This document shows positions 53,328-63,373 of a stretch of 64,000 nucleotides of DNA, one piece after another. This stretch comes from Tillandsia leiboldiana. Its lineage: Eukaryota > Streptophyta > Magnoliopsida > Poales > Bromeliaceae. Under the pieces are notes generated by a model. The model ran no database searches, was not told the origin of the DNA, and saw nothing but the letters and a program-made list of their open reading frames with translations. The stretch covers positions 39,542 to 103,541 of the forward strand of contig JAQNDB010000265.1 of assembly GCA_029204045.2 (NCBI GenBank), read 5' to 3'. Positions within the stretch are counted from its first letter, which is position 1. The number at the start of each line of letters is the position of its first letter. The position numbers and the translations under genes were made by a program.

Positions 53328-53633
53328 GAAGCGTCGCGGAGCGAGCGGAGAAGATCCTCTAGGAGCGTATGGAAAAGGTTGAGTCGTAAGTGTGTACGGT
53401 AAATCACCTTGTACGTGTTTTAATTCTAGTGGATTTCTGCCGTGTTATCGGTCCCGTGGTTTTTTACTCCGGTGATGGAGTTTTCCACGTAAAAATCTTG
53501 CGTATTATTTTTATTTCCGCATTGGGTTTTTATCGCAACGATTTTTTTGAGTGTTTATACGTTTACACCTATTCACCCCCCTCTAGGTGTTTTTTTCCCC
53601 TATTTAGATCCGTATTACATATAACCCAACAAG

Positions 53634-53648
53634 TGGTATCAGAGCGGG
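53634..53648 (+). promoter_or_regulatory. Primer-binding site of Copia G
   Basis: TGGTATCAGAGCGGG two bases after the LTR; complementary to initiator tRNA-Met. Confidence 0.96.
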
Positions 53649-53664
53649 AATAGGGTTGTAAACA

Positions 53665-55690
53665 ATGGTTGAAGGTGGAAACATCAACCGACCCCCGTTC
53701 TTCGATGGAACAAATTATGCGTACTGGAAAGTACGGATGAAAGCCTTTTTAATTTCCATCGACGAACGGGTGTGGCAATCAATTGAATTAGGATGGTCTA
53801 ATCCAACTGAATTTATTGGTGATGTTCGCACCTTAAAACCTAGGTCGAAATGGACCAAGGAAGAGTTAGATTCATCTTCTTACAATGGCAAGGGAATTAA
53901 TGCTATTTTTAATGCCTTATCTCAAACTGAATTCTCTCGCGTCTCGGCATGTGAGACTGCGAAAGAAATCTGGGATGTTCTTCAGGTTACACATGAGGGA
54001 ACTAACCTCGTGAAGATTCAGAAACTGCAAATGCTTACGAGCAAGTTTGACTCTATCTTAATGGCAGAAAATGAATCTTTCACGGACTACTATACACGAT
54101 TGCAAGACATCGTAAACTCATGTGCTAATCTGGGAGAGAAGATTCCAGAATTTAAGATTGTAAGAAAGATCTTAAGAACTCTTCCTGAACGATTTCGCCC
54201 AAAGGTTATTGCCATTGAAACTATTAAACACCCGGATGAAATACGTGTAGAAGAATTAGTTGGTTCATTACAAACTTATGAAATGACATTTACTACTAAC
54301 AATTCTTCTGGAAAGGCATCCACTTCTAAGTCTTCAGGTTATGCGTTGAAAACAACTAAGGAAGAAGACGCGGATACATCCTCCTCAGACGATGACGAGA
54401 ACTTTTCTATGGAGGAATTTGAGAAGCAGCTCGCTCTCTTGACAAGGAAGTTTCGCCGCAACTTTCGAAGGGGTAATTCAAGTAAATCTCCATTCTTCGG
54501 AAAGTCGAACAAAGGCAAGGGTACTGCAAGTTACAAGTCAAGAAAGCAAGAGAACTTCTCAAAGGATAAGAAAAGTTCAGAGGGACAACTACAATGCTTC
54601 AAATGTCGAGGCTATGGCCACATTGCAACGGAGTGTCCCAACAAGTATCCAGCAAAGAAGAAGGCGATGCAGGTGGTCACTTGCGATGACAACTCAACGT
54701 CAAATGAGTCTTCTTCGAGTTATGAAGAAAAGAGCTCCACCGCATTCAACGCGTCCGTATCTTCACCCTTCATGTGCTTTATGGCAAGTACATCCGAGTC
54801 GTTTCCAACTCCACTGTTGAAAAGAATGCAACGGACAATGAATCGGATGATTCGGAAGGTGAAGATTTTGCTCTAGCCTACCACAGACTTTTGAGGGATT
54901 CAAAGAAAGTGGCTAAGCAAAACAAGAGTTTGAGAGGGAGAGTGCATGATCTCGAAGAAGAAGCAAAAAGAGCAACTTCTCTCTCAAACGCTCTTGAAGT
55001 GGAAAGGGAAAATCTGATAAAAGTAAATGTTTCCCTTCAAGAGTCCAATGAGCGTTTTGAGAAGGAACATACAAATCTGGTTGATAAAGCGAATCACTTC
55101 TCAAAGCTCTACAATGAGGCTCGACAGGATAACCTGGAAATGACAAAGACCATTTTCCAACTCAAGAATGACTTACAGCGATTCTCTTCAGGAAGGAGTA
55201 AGTTGGATAGACTTCTTGGTCTTGGTCAATCAAATCGGTTCGGCCTCGGATACACTCAAACTGGAAACAGTCCAAGTTCGAGTGAGACAGTTTTTGTGCC
55301 TCAGTCGGTATCTCCTCCTCCGACACCGGAATTCAAGACAAACAACGACAACAAACCTACTTCATCCTCTTTGGGATCGTCAAGATCTAAGGTATGTTTT
55401 CGTTGTGGTGTCTCAGGGCACATAAGAAGATATTGCAAGACGGGAGTCGAACACTCATCTCAAGGACCTCTTGCAACAACTACCAAAAAGGCTCCTCCCC
55501 GAAAATCAAAGCAAAACTTTTCAAATGAAAAGAGACTTGGTAGTTCATCGCGCAAGACGATTTCATCAAGGAACAACAATCGCTATAACAAGACGCCTTC
55601 ACCTAGGCATATAACTTCACGACCATTACCGACGCACTCCAAAAGGGTTTGGGTGCGCAAAGGTGAAATTTTCCCTTGTCTTGTTTCCAA
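53665..55690 (+). pseudogene. gag: Gag region of Copia G (one frameshift)
   Basis: Starts MVEGGNINRPPFFDG, 17 bases after the PBS, and gives the Gag capsid-type domain. The first CCHC knuckle CFKCRGYGHIATEC is at 54595-54636. Near 54800-54804 one base is missing relative to Copia A (gagtcgtttccaac against gactcgctgtccaac), so the frame closes at 54876. Homology continues in the next frame: acidic linker, predicted coiled coil (about 54930-55190) and a second CCHC knuckle CFRCGVSGHIRRYC at 55395-55436. Gag forms the particle and binds the RNA. It is expected to be fused to protease downstream, as in other plant Copia elements. A relative without the deletion would read through. Confidence 0.92.
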
Positions 55691-56623
55691 TGTTTCCTTG
55701 CATGCATATGATAGTTCGTCTTGGTATCTGGATAGCGGGTGTTCCCGTCACATGACCGGTGACAAAAATAGTTTTCAAAATCTTGAGAAAATCTCCGGAG
55801 GACACGTTGTTTTCGGAGACGGTCGATCTTCCAAAATTGTTGGAAAAGGGACGGTAGCTATTCCAGATGGCCCGATTTTGAAAAACGTCTTATTTGTTGA
55901 TGGTCTTAAGACTAACCTCATAAGCATAAGTCAACTTTGCGACAATGGTTTTTCAGTTAACTTTTCATCTGTTGAATGCGTTGTAACTGATAAGGACCAT
56001 GTCTTCTTTTTAAAAGGGGTTAGATCTGAAAACAATTGTTATGTTGTTCCTAATAAATTTTCTGAAAATTGTAACTTAGCCACTTTGAATAATGAAACTC
56101 TTTGGCATGAAAGGCTAGGTCACTTAAATTTTAAGGAACTTACTAGAATTTCAAACAAGGACGTGGTCAAGGGGGTTCCAAAACTTTTATTTAAACAAAA
56201 CGTTGTGTGTGGTGGTTGCCAAAAGGGAAAACAGTCTAGGACTGCACACAAGAACTTGAACCACGTTGGTACAAAACGGCCCTTGGAACTTTTGCACATG
56301 GACTTAATGGGGCCGACCCATCAACCATCTTTGGGAGGTAAATGGTATATTTTTTTATTGGTTGATGATTTCTCTCGGTATTCTTGGGTAGCATTTTTAA
56401 AAGAGAAAGCTGATACTTTTGATTCTTTTCACGAGATTTGCCTTCGTATTATGATTGAAAAGAATGAAAAGATCATTCGTGTTAGAAGTGATAGAGGTGG
56501 AGAATTCATTAATTCAAATTCATTGACTTTTGTACTTCAAACGGTATTAAGCATGAATTCTCTGCACCCTATACACCTCAACAGAATGGTGTTGTCGAGC
56601 GCAAGAACAGGGTTGTTCAAGAG
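55691..56623 (+). pseudogene. pol: Protease and integrase of Copia G (one frameshift)
   Basis: The aspartic protease has its active site at WYLDSGCSRHMTG (Asp codon 55731). The integrase zinc finger follows, with H at 56106 and 56121 and the CGGC pair near 56208-56219, then the core with Asp at 56301 (LLHMDLMGP) and Asp at 56490 (RSDRGGEF). One base is missing near 56515 compared with Copia A (aattcaaattc against aactctaaattc). The catalytic Glu (VVERKN, 56597-56599) is therefore read in the next frame. Integrase joins the cDNA ends to host DNA and the protease matures Gag-Pol. All catalytic residues are present, but in two frames. Confidence 0.92.
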
Positions 56624-58780
56624 ATGGCGCGTGTGATGCTTCACAGCCGGAATTTACCGCTATATTTTTGGGCTGAAGCTGTGAACACCGCTGTCTATGT
56701 CATTAATCGAGTGTTCTTGCGCCCGGGAACGTTAAATACACCATATGAACTATGGTGTGGTAGAAAACCCAACATCAAATATTTTCGCATCTTCGGGAGT
56801 CGGTGTTACATTTTACGTGACCGTGAAAATCTTGGAAAGTTTGACTCACGAAGTGACGAAGGGATTTTCTTGGGGTATTCTACTAATAGCAGAGCATATC
56901 GAGTATTTAACATTGAATCTAAGACGATCGTAGAATATATAAATGTTAAAGTAGATGAAGCTTTTCACCTTGGATCTGGAAAATCTACCCCCGATATCTC
57001 TCTAGATGATGATTCTCCTGCTAATGCATCTTCTCATGATAATACTTCCAATATTAATGATGCATCTAATGGCTCTTCTAGTTTATCTGATGTGCAGGAA
57101 TCATCTCATGTATCTCCGAGTACTCCGTTTCAACAAACGTTACGAATCTCCAAGGATCATCCGGAATCGAATATTATTGGAGATCCACAAGAAGGAGTTA
57201 GAACTCGGAGGCAGTTGGTTTGTGGATTCGCTTGCTACATATCTTTAATCGAACCAAAGAACATAGATGAAGCTCTTCAGGATGACTACTGGATTAAAGC
57301 AATGCAGGAAGAGCTCCATCAATTTGAGCGAAACAAAGTCTGGGAATTAACGAAGCCTCCAAAGCAACATAATGTGATAGGTACCAAATGGATCTTCAAG
57401 AACAAGAAAAATGAGGATGGTACTATCATCAGGAACAAGGCACGATTAGTTGCTCAAGGCTACTCTCAAGTAGAAGGTATAGACTTTGATGAAACTTTCG
57501 CCCCTGTAGCTAGACTCGAGTCCATTCGTATACTATTTGCTATTGCTTGTCATTTTAAAATCAAATTATTTCAAATGGACGTTAAGAGCGCATTTCTAAA
57601 TGGGTTTTTAAATGAGGAAGTTTATGTGGCTCAACCAAAAGGTTTTGTAGATCATAAACAACCTAACCATGTTTTTCGTTTGAAAAAGGCTCTTTACGGT
57701 CTGAAACAAGCACCGCGAGCATGGTACGAAAGGTTAACAAAGCACCTTTTGGAGAAGGGCTATACTCAAGGGGGAGCTGATAGGACTCTCTTTGTGAAGC
57801 ATTATCAAAGCAATTTCATTGTAGCACAAATCTATGTCGATGATATTGTATTTGGCGCAACAAGAGATAATGATGCTTCTAAATTCGCGGAGACCATGGA
57901 AAGCGAATTTGAGATGTCCATGATGGGCGAATTGACTTATTTCCTTGGATTGCAAATTAAACAAAATGATGAAGGTATTCACTTGAGTCAATCCAAGTAT
58001 GCAATGGAGTTGGTTAAAAAGTTTGATCTTGAAAATTCGAAGGATTTTCCGACTCCAATGGGAACTAGCCACAAGGGACTTGGAAGTGAATCACAAAGTG
58101 AGAATGTAGACGAGAAACTGTATAGAAGTATGATTGGAAGTCTACTTTACCTCACGGCTAGTCGCCCGGATATATCCTTTAGTGTTGGGATCTGCGCGAG
58201 ATATCAATCTGCACCAAAGGAGGTTCACCTGAAAGCGGTGAAAAGGATCATCCGGTATATCAAAGGATCAATTAATTTCGGAATTTGGTATCCTATGGGA
58301 ACAAGTTTGGATATTGTTGGATACTCAGATGCCGATTGGGCAGGATCAGTGGATGATCGGAAAAGCACGAGTGGTGCATGCTTCTATCTTGGCCATTGCC
58401 TTGTTGCATGGCACAGTAAAAAGCAGAACTGCATAGCACTCTCGACTGCTGAAGCGGAATACATTTCAGCTGGAAGTTGCTCAACTCAACTCATTTGGAT
58501 GAAAAGCGTATTGAGCGACTTCCGCATTTCAGCATCTTCTGTAACAATTCTTTGTGACAACACAAGTGCAATTAACATTTCTAAAAACCCTGTGTTGCAC
58601 TCTAGAACAAAACATATTGAACTTAGATATCATTTTCTTAGAGAGCTAGTTGAATCAAATACTCTTCAACTTTCATATATTTCAACTGAGGATCAATTGG
58701 CTGACTTTTTAACAAAACCTTTGGATCAAAAACGTTTTATTCATTTACGAAAAGCAATTGGAATGCTTTCCTTGAAATAA
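56624..58780 (+). CDS. pol: Integrase C-terminal part, reverse transcriptase and RNase H of Copia G
   Basis: Open for 718 codons with the natural stop at 58778-58780. Residues 1-120 finish integrase (LFLGYS-type GKFDSRSDEGIFLGYS). A serine/aspartate-rich spacer follows. RT is at about 205-480 with NKARLVAQGYSQVEGIDFDETFAPVAR, QMDVKSAFLNG and the catalytic YVDDIVFG (57833). RNase H follows with GYSDADWAGSVDDRKSTSG, ALSTAEAEYIS and TEDQLADFLTKPL. All key RT and RNase H acidic residues are intact, unlike Copia A. The ATG at 56624 is only an internal Met; translation would normally come from the Gag start. The Sirevirus affinity is from the RT region (EPKNIDEAL, WIKAMQEEL). Confidence 0.94.
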   Translation: MARVMLHSRNLPLYFWAEAVNTAVYVINRVFLRPGTLNTPYELWCGRKPNIKYFRIFGSRCYILRDRENLGKFDSRSDEGIFLGYSTNSRAYRVFNIESKTIVEYINVKVDEAFHLGSGKSTPDISLDDDSPANASSHDNTSNINDASNGSSSLSDVQESSHVSPSTPFQQTLRISKDHPESNIIGDPQEGVRTRRQLVCGFACYISLIEPKNIDEALQDDYWIKAMQEELHQFERNKVWELTKPPKQHNVIGTKWIFKNKKNEDGTIIRNKARLVAQGYSQVEGIDFDETFAPVARLESIRILFAIACHFKIKLFQMDVKSAFLNGFLNEEVYVAQPKGFVDHKQPNHVFRLKKALYGLKQAPRAWYERLTKHLLEKGYTQGGADRTLFVKHYQSNFIVAQIYVDDIVFGATRDNDASKFAETMESEFEMSMMGELTYFLGLQIKQNDEGIHLSQSKYAMELVKKFDLENSKDFPTPMGTSHKGLGSESQSENVDEKLYRSMIGSLLYLTASRPDISFSVGICARYQSAPKEVHLKAVKRIIRYIKGSINFGIWYPMGTSLDIVGYSDADWAGSVDDRKSTSGACFYLGHCLVAWHSKKQNCIALSTAEAEYISAGSCSTQLIWMKSVLSDFRISASSVTILCDNTSAINISKNPVLHSRTKHIELRYHFLRELVESNTLQLSYISTEDQLADFLTKPLDQKRFIHLRKAIGMLSLK

Positions 58781-59720
58781 ACTTCTTTTTGAAACCTTTG
58801 CTTAGGATAGGTTTTGTATTTGTTTTGTTTTGTTCATTATCTATGTTTGTACATAGGACATTAATTGAGCATAGATCATAATTGACTTTAATTGCATCTC
58901 TTCGCACATTTAGAAATTTATTATGCTTTTGCCATCATAATATTTCACTGTTGCAATGATCATTTATGTTAATTAAATCATCTTCTAAGTGATCAAAGTC
59001 AATTTCTCTCTCTCTATGATCTCGTGGTATAGTCATTATCTTATTTGACTGCTTAGTCGAGTATGAAATCGAGATCAATATTTGGTTGAATACTTTATAT
59101 CTCAAATAATTGATAGCCAATTGAGGGGGAGTCATAGAAAAAGTAAAATGCTCAAAAGATGTGGAAAGAGTTACATCCCAATGAGGAGTGTGAAAACTAC
59201 CACCACATGGAGGAAAGAGCTACCACCTCGGTCGTCCGAGTATTGTGTGCAGCTACCACATGTATACCAAGCATGGTTGTTCAAATTTTGATTAAGTAAA
59301 TGCATGTTGAAATACTTGACTCCGTCAAATTTCAAGGTTGGTATAAGGTGGGTTTTTAAAGAAAGATGCTCAAAGAGCCACTCTCTTCAACAGATTGTCT
59401 AGATACATTATCTACTATATTTGGGATTTCAAACATCTATTGATCTTTGTATTTCATTTTCTTTACTGAATTGATGATTTGATAAAGGCATTACTCATAA
59501 GATCATGTTAGATGTAATTGAAGGTGTTCAACTTTAAGGGATTTAATTCCTTGTAAATTCTCGTTTCATTTTTGGATATTATTGATAGATTTGGCATAAT
59601 CTAATTCTTGTTGTATGAAACGATGATTTTTGTTTAAAGTTGATACACATTTGTGCTTACAATCTTTTTCTGGTTTTTTCTTGAATTTCTCTGAAATTTT
59701 CTAAAGAAAAGGTTGGAGCC
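58781..59720 (+). other. Non-coding region after pol (Copia G)
   Basis: AT-rich and collinear with 2939-3871 of Copia A, including a conserved block near 59190-59280 (accacctcggtcgtccgagt). Conservation without a shared reading frame suggests RNA- or DNA-level function or simply recent common origin. Confidence 0.7.
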
Positions 59721-59890
59721 GATCCGGATCGGGCAAGATGATCCGGATCCCGAACGCAGGATTTCTTCTGCGGGCTGACGATCCGGATTGGACCTGCCGA
59801 TCCGATCCCGAACGCAGTTTCTCACTGCGGGTAGCCGATCCGGATCACAAGCATGGGATGATCCGGATCGCGGCTAGGGTTTTATAAAGA
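59721..59890 (+). promoter_or_regulatory. Internal promoter-like module upstream of env-like frame (Copia G)
   Basis: Six GATCCGGATC-type motifs in three pairs (59721-59869), two with the CCCGAACGCAG extension. They are followed by ggctagggtttTATAAAGA (TATA-like at 59883-59890). The LTR has the same order: palindromes, ctagggtt, TATA. About 520 bases downstream is the env-like start. A subgenomic promoter is inferred; splicing from the LTR transcript is the alternative. Confidence 0.5.
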
Positions 59891-60409
59891 ACAAAAGGGT
59901 TTTGATTTCTTTTACTCCAATCTTTTGTTCCAAAGTTTCCAGAGCCTCTCTCTCTAGATTTCATCCTTTTGGAAGCTTTCAAACTCAAGTTCTTCAACTC
60001 CAGTAAGTTTTACTTGATCACAATCTCGGTTTTTCACCGTTTTTTTCTCTATTCCTCCTCAACGTGTGAATTTCTTGGATCGACTTTGTTTGTGGATGGT
60101 TTTGTGATCAAATTTCTTTGAAATAAGAAACTCTGGGTAGATTAGTTTGATTTATGCTAGGTACTCCTGATTAACGGATGTTTAGGCTTCGATTTCTAAA
60201 ATTTCGGTTTTAGGGCATATAATAAGGGATTTTCTAAAATATGCAATTGATCTATTTTTAAAAGTCTTTTGCAAAACTAATTTCATTCTTAGTCTTCTCT
60301 ACATGATTATGATTGTTTGGGTACAATTTTTCAAATCTTGAAAATAACAATTTTTCATGTGTTCTTGAGTTGTTGCACACAGGCATTTCTTTTCTCAGAA
60401 CCATTAGCA

Positions 60410-61210
60410 ATGGTGATCACTTGGATTGTTTTCCTACTTGCTGCTATGGTACATACGAGAGACACTGCTAAGAGGGCTAAAAAGGATGAAGTTAACTGGG
60501 ATGAGTTATCAGATGATGAAACACATCCTGGAGAATCGCCACAGAAAACCTCTGTTGCATCGAAAGGGAAAGCCCATGCAGAAACATCAACGGAAAAGGC
60601 TCCACTGACTGCTGCGGAAAAAGGAAAAGCACCAATGACCTCTTCATCCATTTTCCCAAAAAGAAAAAGCTTGCTCGACGACCTGGACGAGCTCGAGGTA
60701 TTGAATAAATGAACCATGTCAAGAGAACCCAAGGAACATTTCTCAAATTGACACTGAATCAGAAGACGAAGAAGATTGGGACACATTTCTTGACGAAGTA
60801 CAACAAGGCATTGATAAAGAAAATAAGCTTTACCTAAGAAAAAGAAGCTACTGAAGTCTTCCTCAATACTTAAGCAGCAAGCCATGAAAAAGAATGTGCC
60901 AAGCAATGAACCTCCTTACAACTCACATTCTTTGCCAAGAAGATCTCCTCGGAATGAAGGAAAGACTGCTCCGTCAATCGTCACACAACGGTCTTCAAAT
61001 TCCAGAAAAATTGACCAAAAGGGAACTTGGAGTCTCCCTCAACAAGAACAAGATAACATGGCTCTAGAACTCGGAAAGATGTCCAAGGACATACAGCAGA
61101 TGAAACAAGAATGCTCTACGATTTCGGGAATGCTTAAACAAATTTTGAAAAAGATAGGCTGCATGAGCTCTGAAGACTCCGTTTCGGATGACTCAGATTC
61201 AGATACTTGA
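60410..61210 (+). pseudogene. Env-like downstream ORF (Copia G), frame-disrupted
   Basis: The start at 60410 gives MVITWIVFLLAAMVHTR, a hydrophobic N-terminus conserved in Copia A, then a Lys/Ser-rich region to a stop at 60710-60712. Another frame carries the acidic TESEDEEDWDTFLDEVQQGIDKEN (about 60750-60830, shown in part by Copia A too). 60884-61210 provides a basic region, a stretch with heptad spacing (LGKMSKDIQQMKQECSTI) and an acidic tail DDSDSDT. Overall it matches the downstream, env-like frame of Sireviruses in place and general shape. Two frame breaks prevent one continuous protein unless introns remove them. The function is unknown. Confidence 0.6.
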
Positions 61211-62015
61211 CTCGATTGTCTAATATTTCTCGTGTGCAGGAACTTCGGACTTTAACTTTTTGTGCAGATTTGTGCAGGCTTTATCTCTTTAGATTTTAGT
61301 TCAGTTTTTAGGACTTACTTTTAGTTCTAGTTCTTAAATTTCGGAACATTTTCGTTGATATTTTTTAACTCTCCTTCATTTTTTTTTGTAATTTTGGCTT
61401 TGTTTGTGACAAAAAGGGGGAGAGAGTTTAGAGAACTTGAACAATGATATTGTGAACATTGTGATCTTGTATACATCAAGGTACAATGATGAACAATGAT
61501 GACTGCATCAAGGTACAATGATGAACAATGCTGATGAAGATTTTGTATACATCAAGGTAAGTATCACTTCAACTTCAACTTTGGTTTTCATCTTGTGATT
61601 GTTTGCATGTCTCTACTAACTATTCGACTAACTATTTGGGCATGTAATATGACTAACAAGTTGATGTTCACTAACATGACATTTGGTTTTTGATTGCATA
61701 GAAGATATGTTGGTTTTTGACTATGATTCTCTTACATATCTGAATTCTCAAATGTCATGATGATCAGATAAACTCTATCTCTGTACTAGGTTTTGAATGC
61801 TAAATATTCTTGAGGTATCTAACGATCTCTTTTTGTCAAGAATGATTTCTTTGTGCAGAGAGTACAGATGTCTAAGTCTAGAGTCTGTTTTAGGAGTTTA
61901 TCTCATGTTTTTAAATTTTTGGATCTCCATTGTAAATTTTTGTTGTATGGTGATAGCAACAAAAATATCTTTTTGAATTTTCTTTAGTGGATCTGTGTTT
62001 TGTCACGAAACCGCC
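61211..62015 (+). other. 3' internal region of Copia G before PPT, no gene seen
   Basis: Collinear with 1019-1706 of Copia A. It contains an imperfect direct repeat around 61460-61560 (catcaaggtacaatgatgaa). A purine run aaaaagggggagaga near 61414 resembles the PPT and could act as a second one. Confidence 0.65.
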
Positions 62016-62027
62016 AAAGGGGGAGAT
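62016..62027 (+). promoter_or_regulatory. Polypurine tract of Copia G
   Basis: AAAGGGGGAGAT directly before TGTTACGG, identical to Copia A. Confidence 0.92.
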
Positions 62028-63373
62028 TGTTACGGAATTTGAGTTGGCGTAGTTTCGTGAAAGTCTCAAGTCTTGAAGATTGAAGGTGAAGAAAGTTGGA
62101 TCATTTAACTCAATCTCAAGAAAGAAGAATTCAAAAGGATCAGGTATGTTTAACTAAGATTTTGTGTGATCCGAATACTTCTTGTAGTGTAGAAACACTT
62201 GGAAGAATCTTTCATTGCATAAAAATCAAAAACTGGACTTGGGACATGTTCAGGATCCGGATCAGGTTGTTCGATCCGGATCCCGAAGGTGGTTCGTTCA
62301 TACACCAGTTCAATCCGGATCGTAGCCTCTCTTGATCCGGATCCCGAACACTGAGTTTACCATCTTCCTTGAACGATCCGGATCAGGCTTCGCAATCCGG
62401 ATCCCGAACGTTGATGTTTGGTGAACTGTATGAACGATCCGGATCAAGCACTTCGATCCGGATCCCGAACCTTCGTTTTTCTGGAATTGCCTGACTCGTT
62501 ACGACGATCCGGATCACAGCTAATCCGATCCGGATCGCCGTCCGTAAAATTTCCAGAAATGTTAGGTTTTTGATTCTTATCTCCTTCCTAGGGTTTCTAA
62601 CCTATAAATAGACCCTATGACTCTTTTCTAGGGTAAGGATAAAAAGGAAAATAGCCGTCATTTTCATATATCATCTTTTACGGCTCTAGATCCACATATA
62701 GAGAAGAAAGGAAATCATTAGAGAATACTCTATGTTTCTTCATCTATATTGATTAGTTTGATTCTAGGTTTTCATACTCACATCTTGAGTTGAATCAAAC
62801 TAATGAATACTTAGATGGTATTTCCGATCTATCTTTGATCTAAGTATTCGGCGGATCATCACCACCCAAAAACAACGATTTACCCCAAAAATCGGCGCGT
62901 GGATTCGCGTGTCCTTGTGGATTCAAGGTTCAACCGCTCTCGTGGATTCGGAGCGAGGCACGTTCGTGGATTCGAAGGGTGCTATTGGGTGAAGACCGTG
63001 GATTCGGTCGGACGTCGTGGATTCGACGTTGGACGCCGTGGATTCGGCGTTGGGCGCAGATCGTGGATTCGAGAAGCGTCGCGGAGCGAGCGGAGAAGAT
63101 CCTCTAGGAGCGTATGGAAAAGGTTGAGTCGTAAGTGTGTACGGTAAATCACCTTGTACGTGTTTTAATTCTAGTGGATTTCTGCCGTGTTATCGGTCCC
63201 GTGGTTTTTTACTCCGGTGATGGAGTTTTCCACGTAAAAATCTTGCGTATTATTTTTATTTCCGCATTGGGTTTTATCGCAACGATTTTTGAGTGTTTAT
63301 ACGTTTACACCTATTCACCCCCCTCTAGGTGTTTTTTTCCCCTATTTAGATCCGTATTACATATAACCCAACA
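62028..63373 (+). repeat. 3' LTR of Copia G
   Basis: 1346 bp, near-identical to the 5' LTR. Palindrome array 62253-62538, TATA-like box 62603-62610, hairpin array about 62895-63071. Confidence 0.97.

Larger units (their letters stand above)
52279..53631 (+). repeat. 5' LTR of Copia G
   Basis: 1353 bp, TGTTACGG...CCCAACA. Differs from the 3' LTR by a few substitutions and short indels (for example ttcctagggtaagccg against tttctagggtaag near the TATA box). Confidence 0.97.
52279..63373 (+). mobile_element. Copia element G (Sirevirus-like, nearly intact)
   Basis: 5' LTR 52279-53631, PBS, gag-pol 53665-58780, 3' region with env-like frame 60410-61210, PPT 62016-62027, 3' LTR 62028-63373: 11.1 kb. 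All catalytic motifs are visible. Only two 1-bp deletions seem to break gag-pol. It is the inverted sister of Copia A, with a well conserved non-coding 3' region. It is inserted in the internal region of Gypsy F. Confidence 0.96.

Noticed and set aside
53154..53402. Small basic peptide gene in the Copia leader (repeated VDS and GRRG residues)
   Set aside because: The frame merely follows the GTGGATTC array. The pattern is better explained at the nucleic-acid level (paired stems), and codon positions do not show a protein-like substitution pattern between copies.
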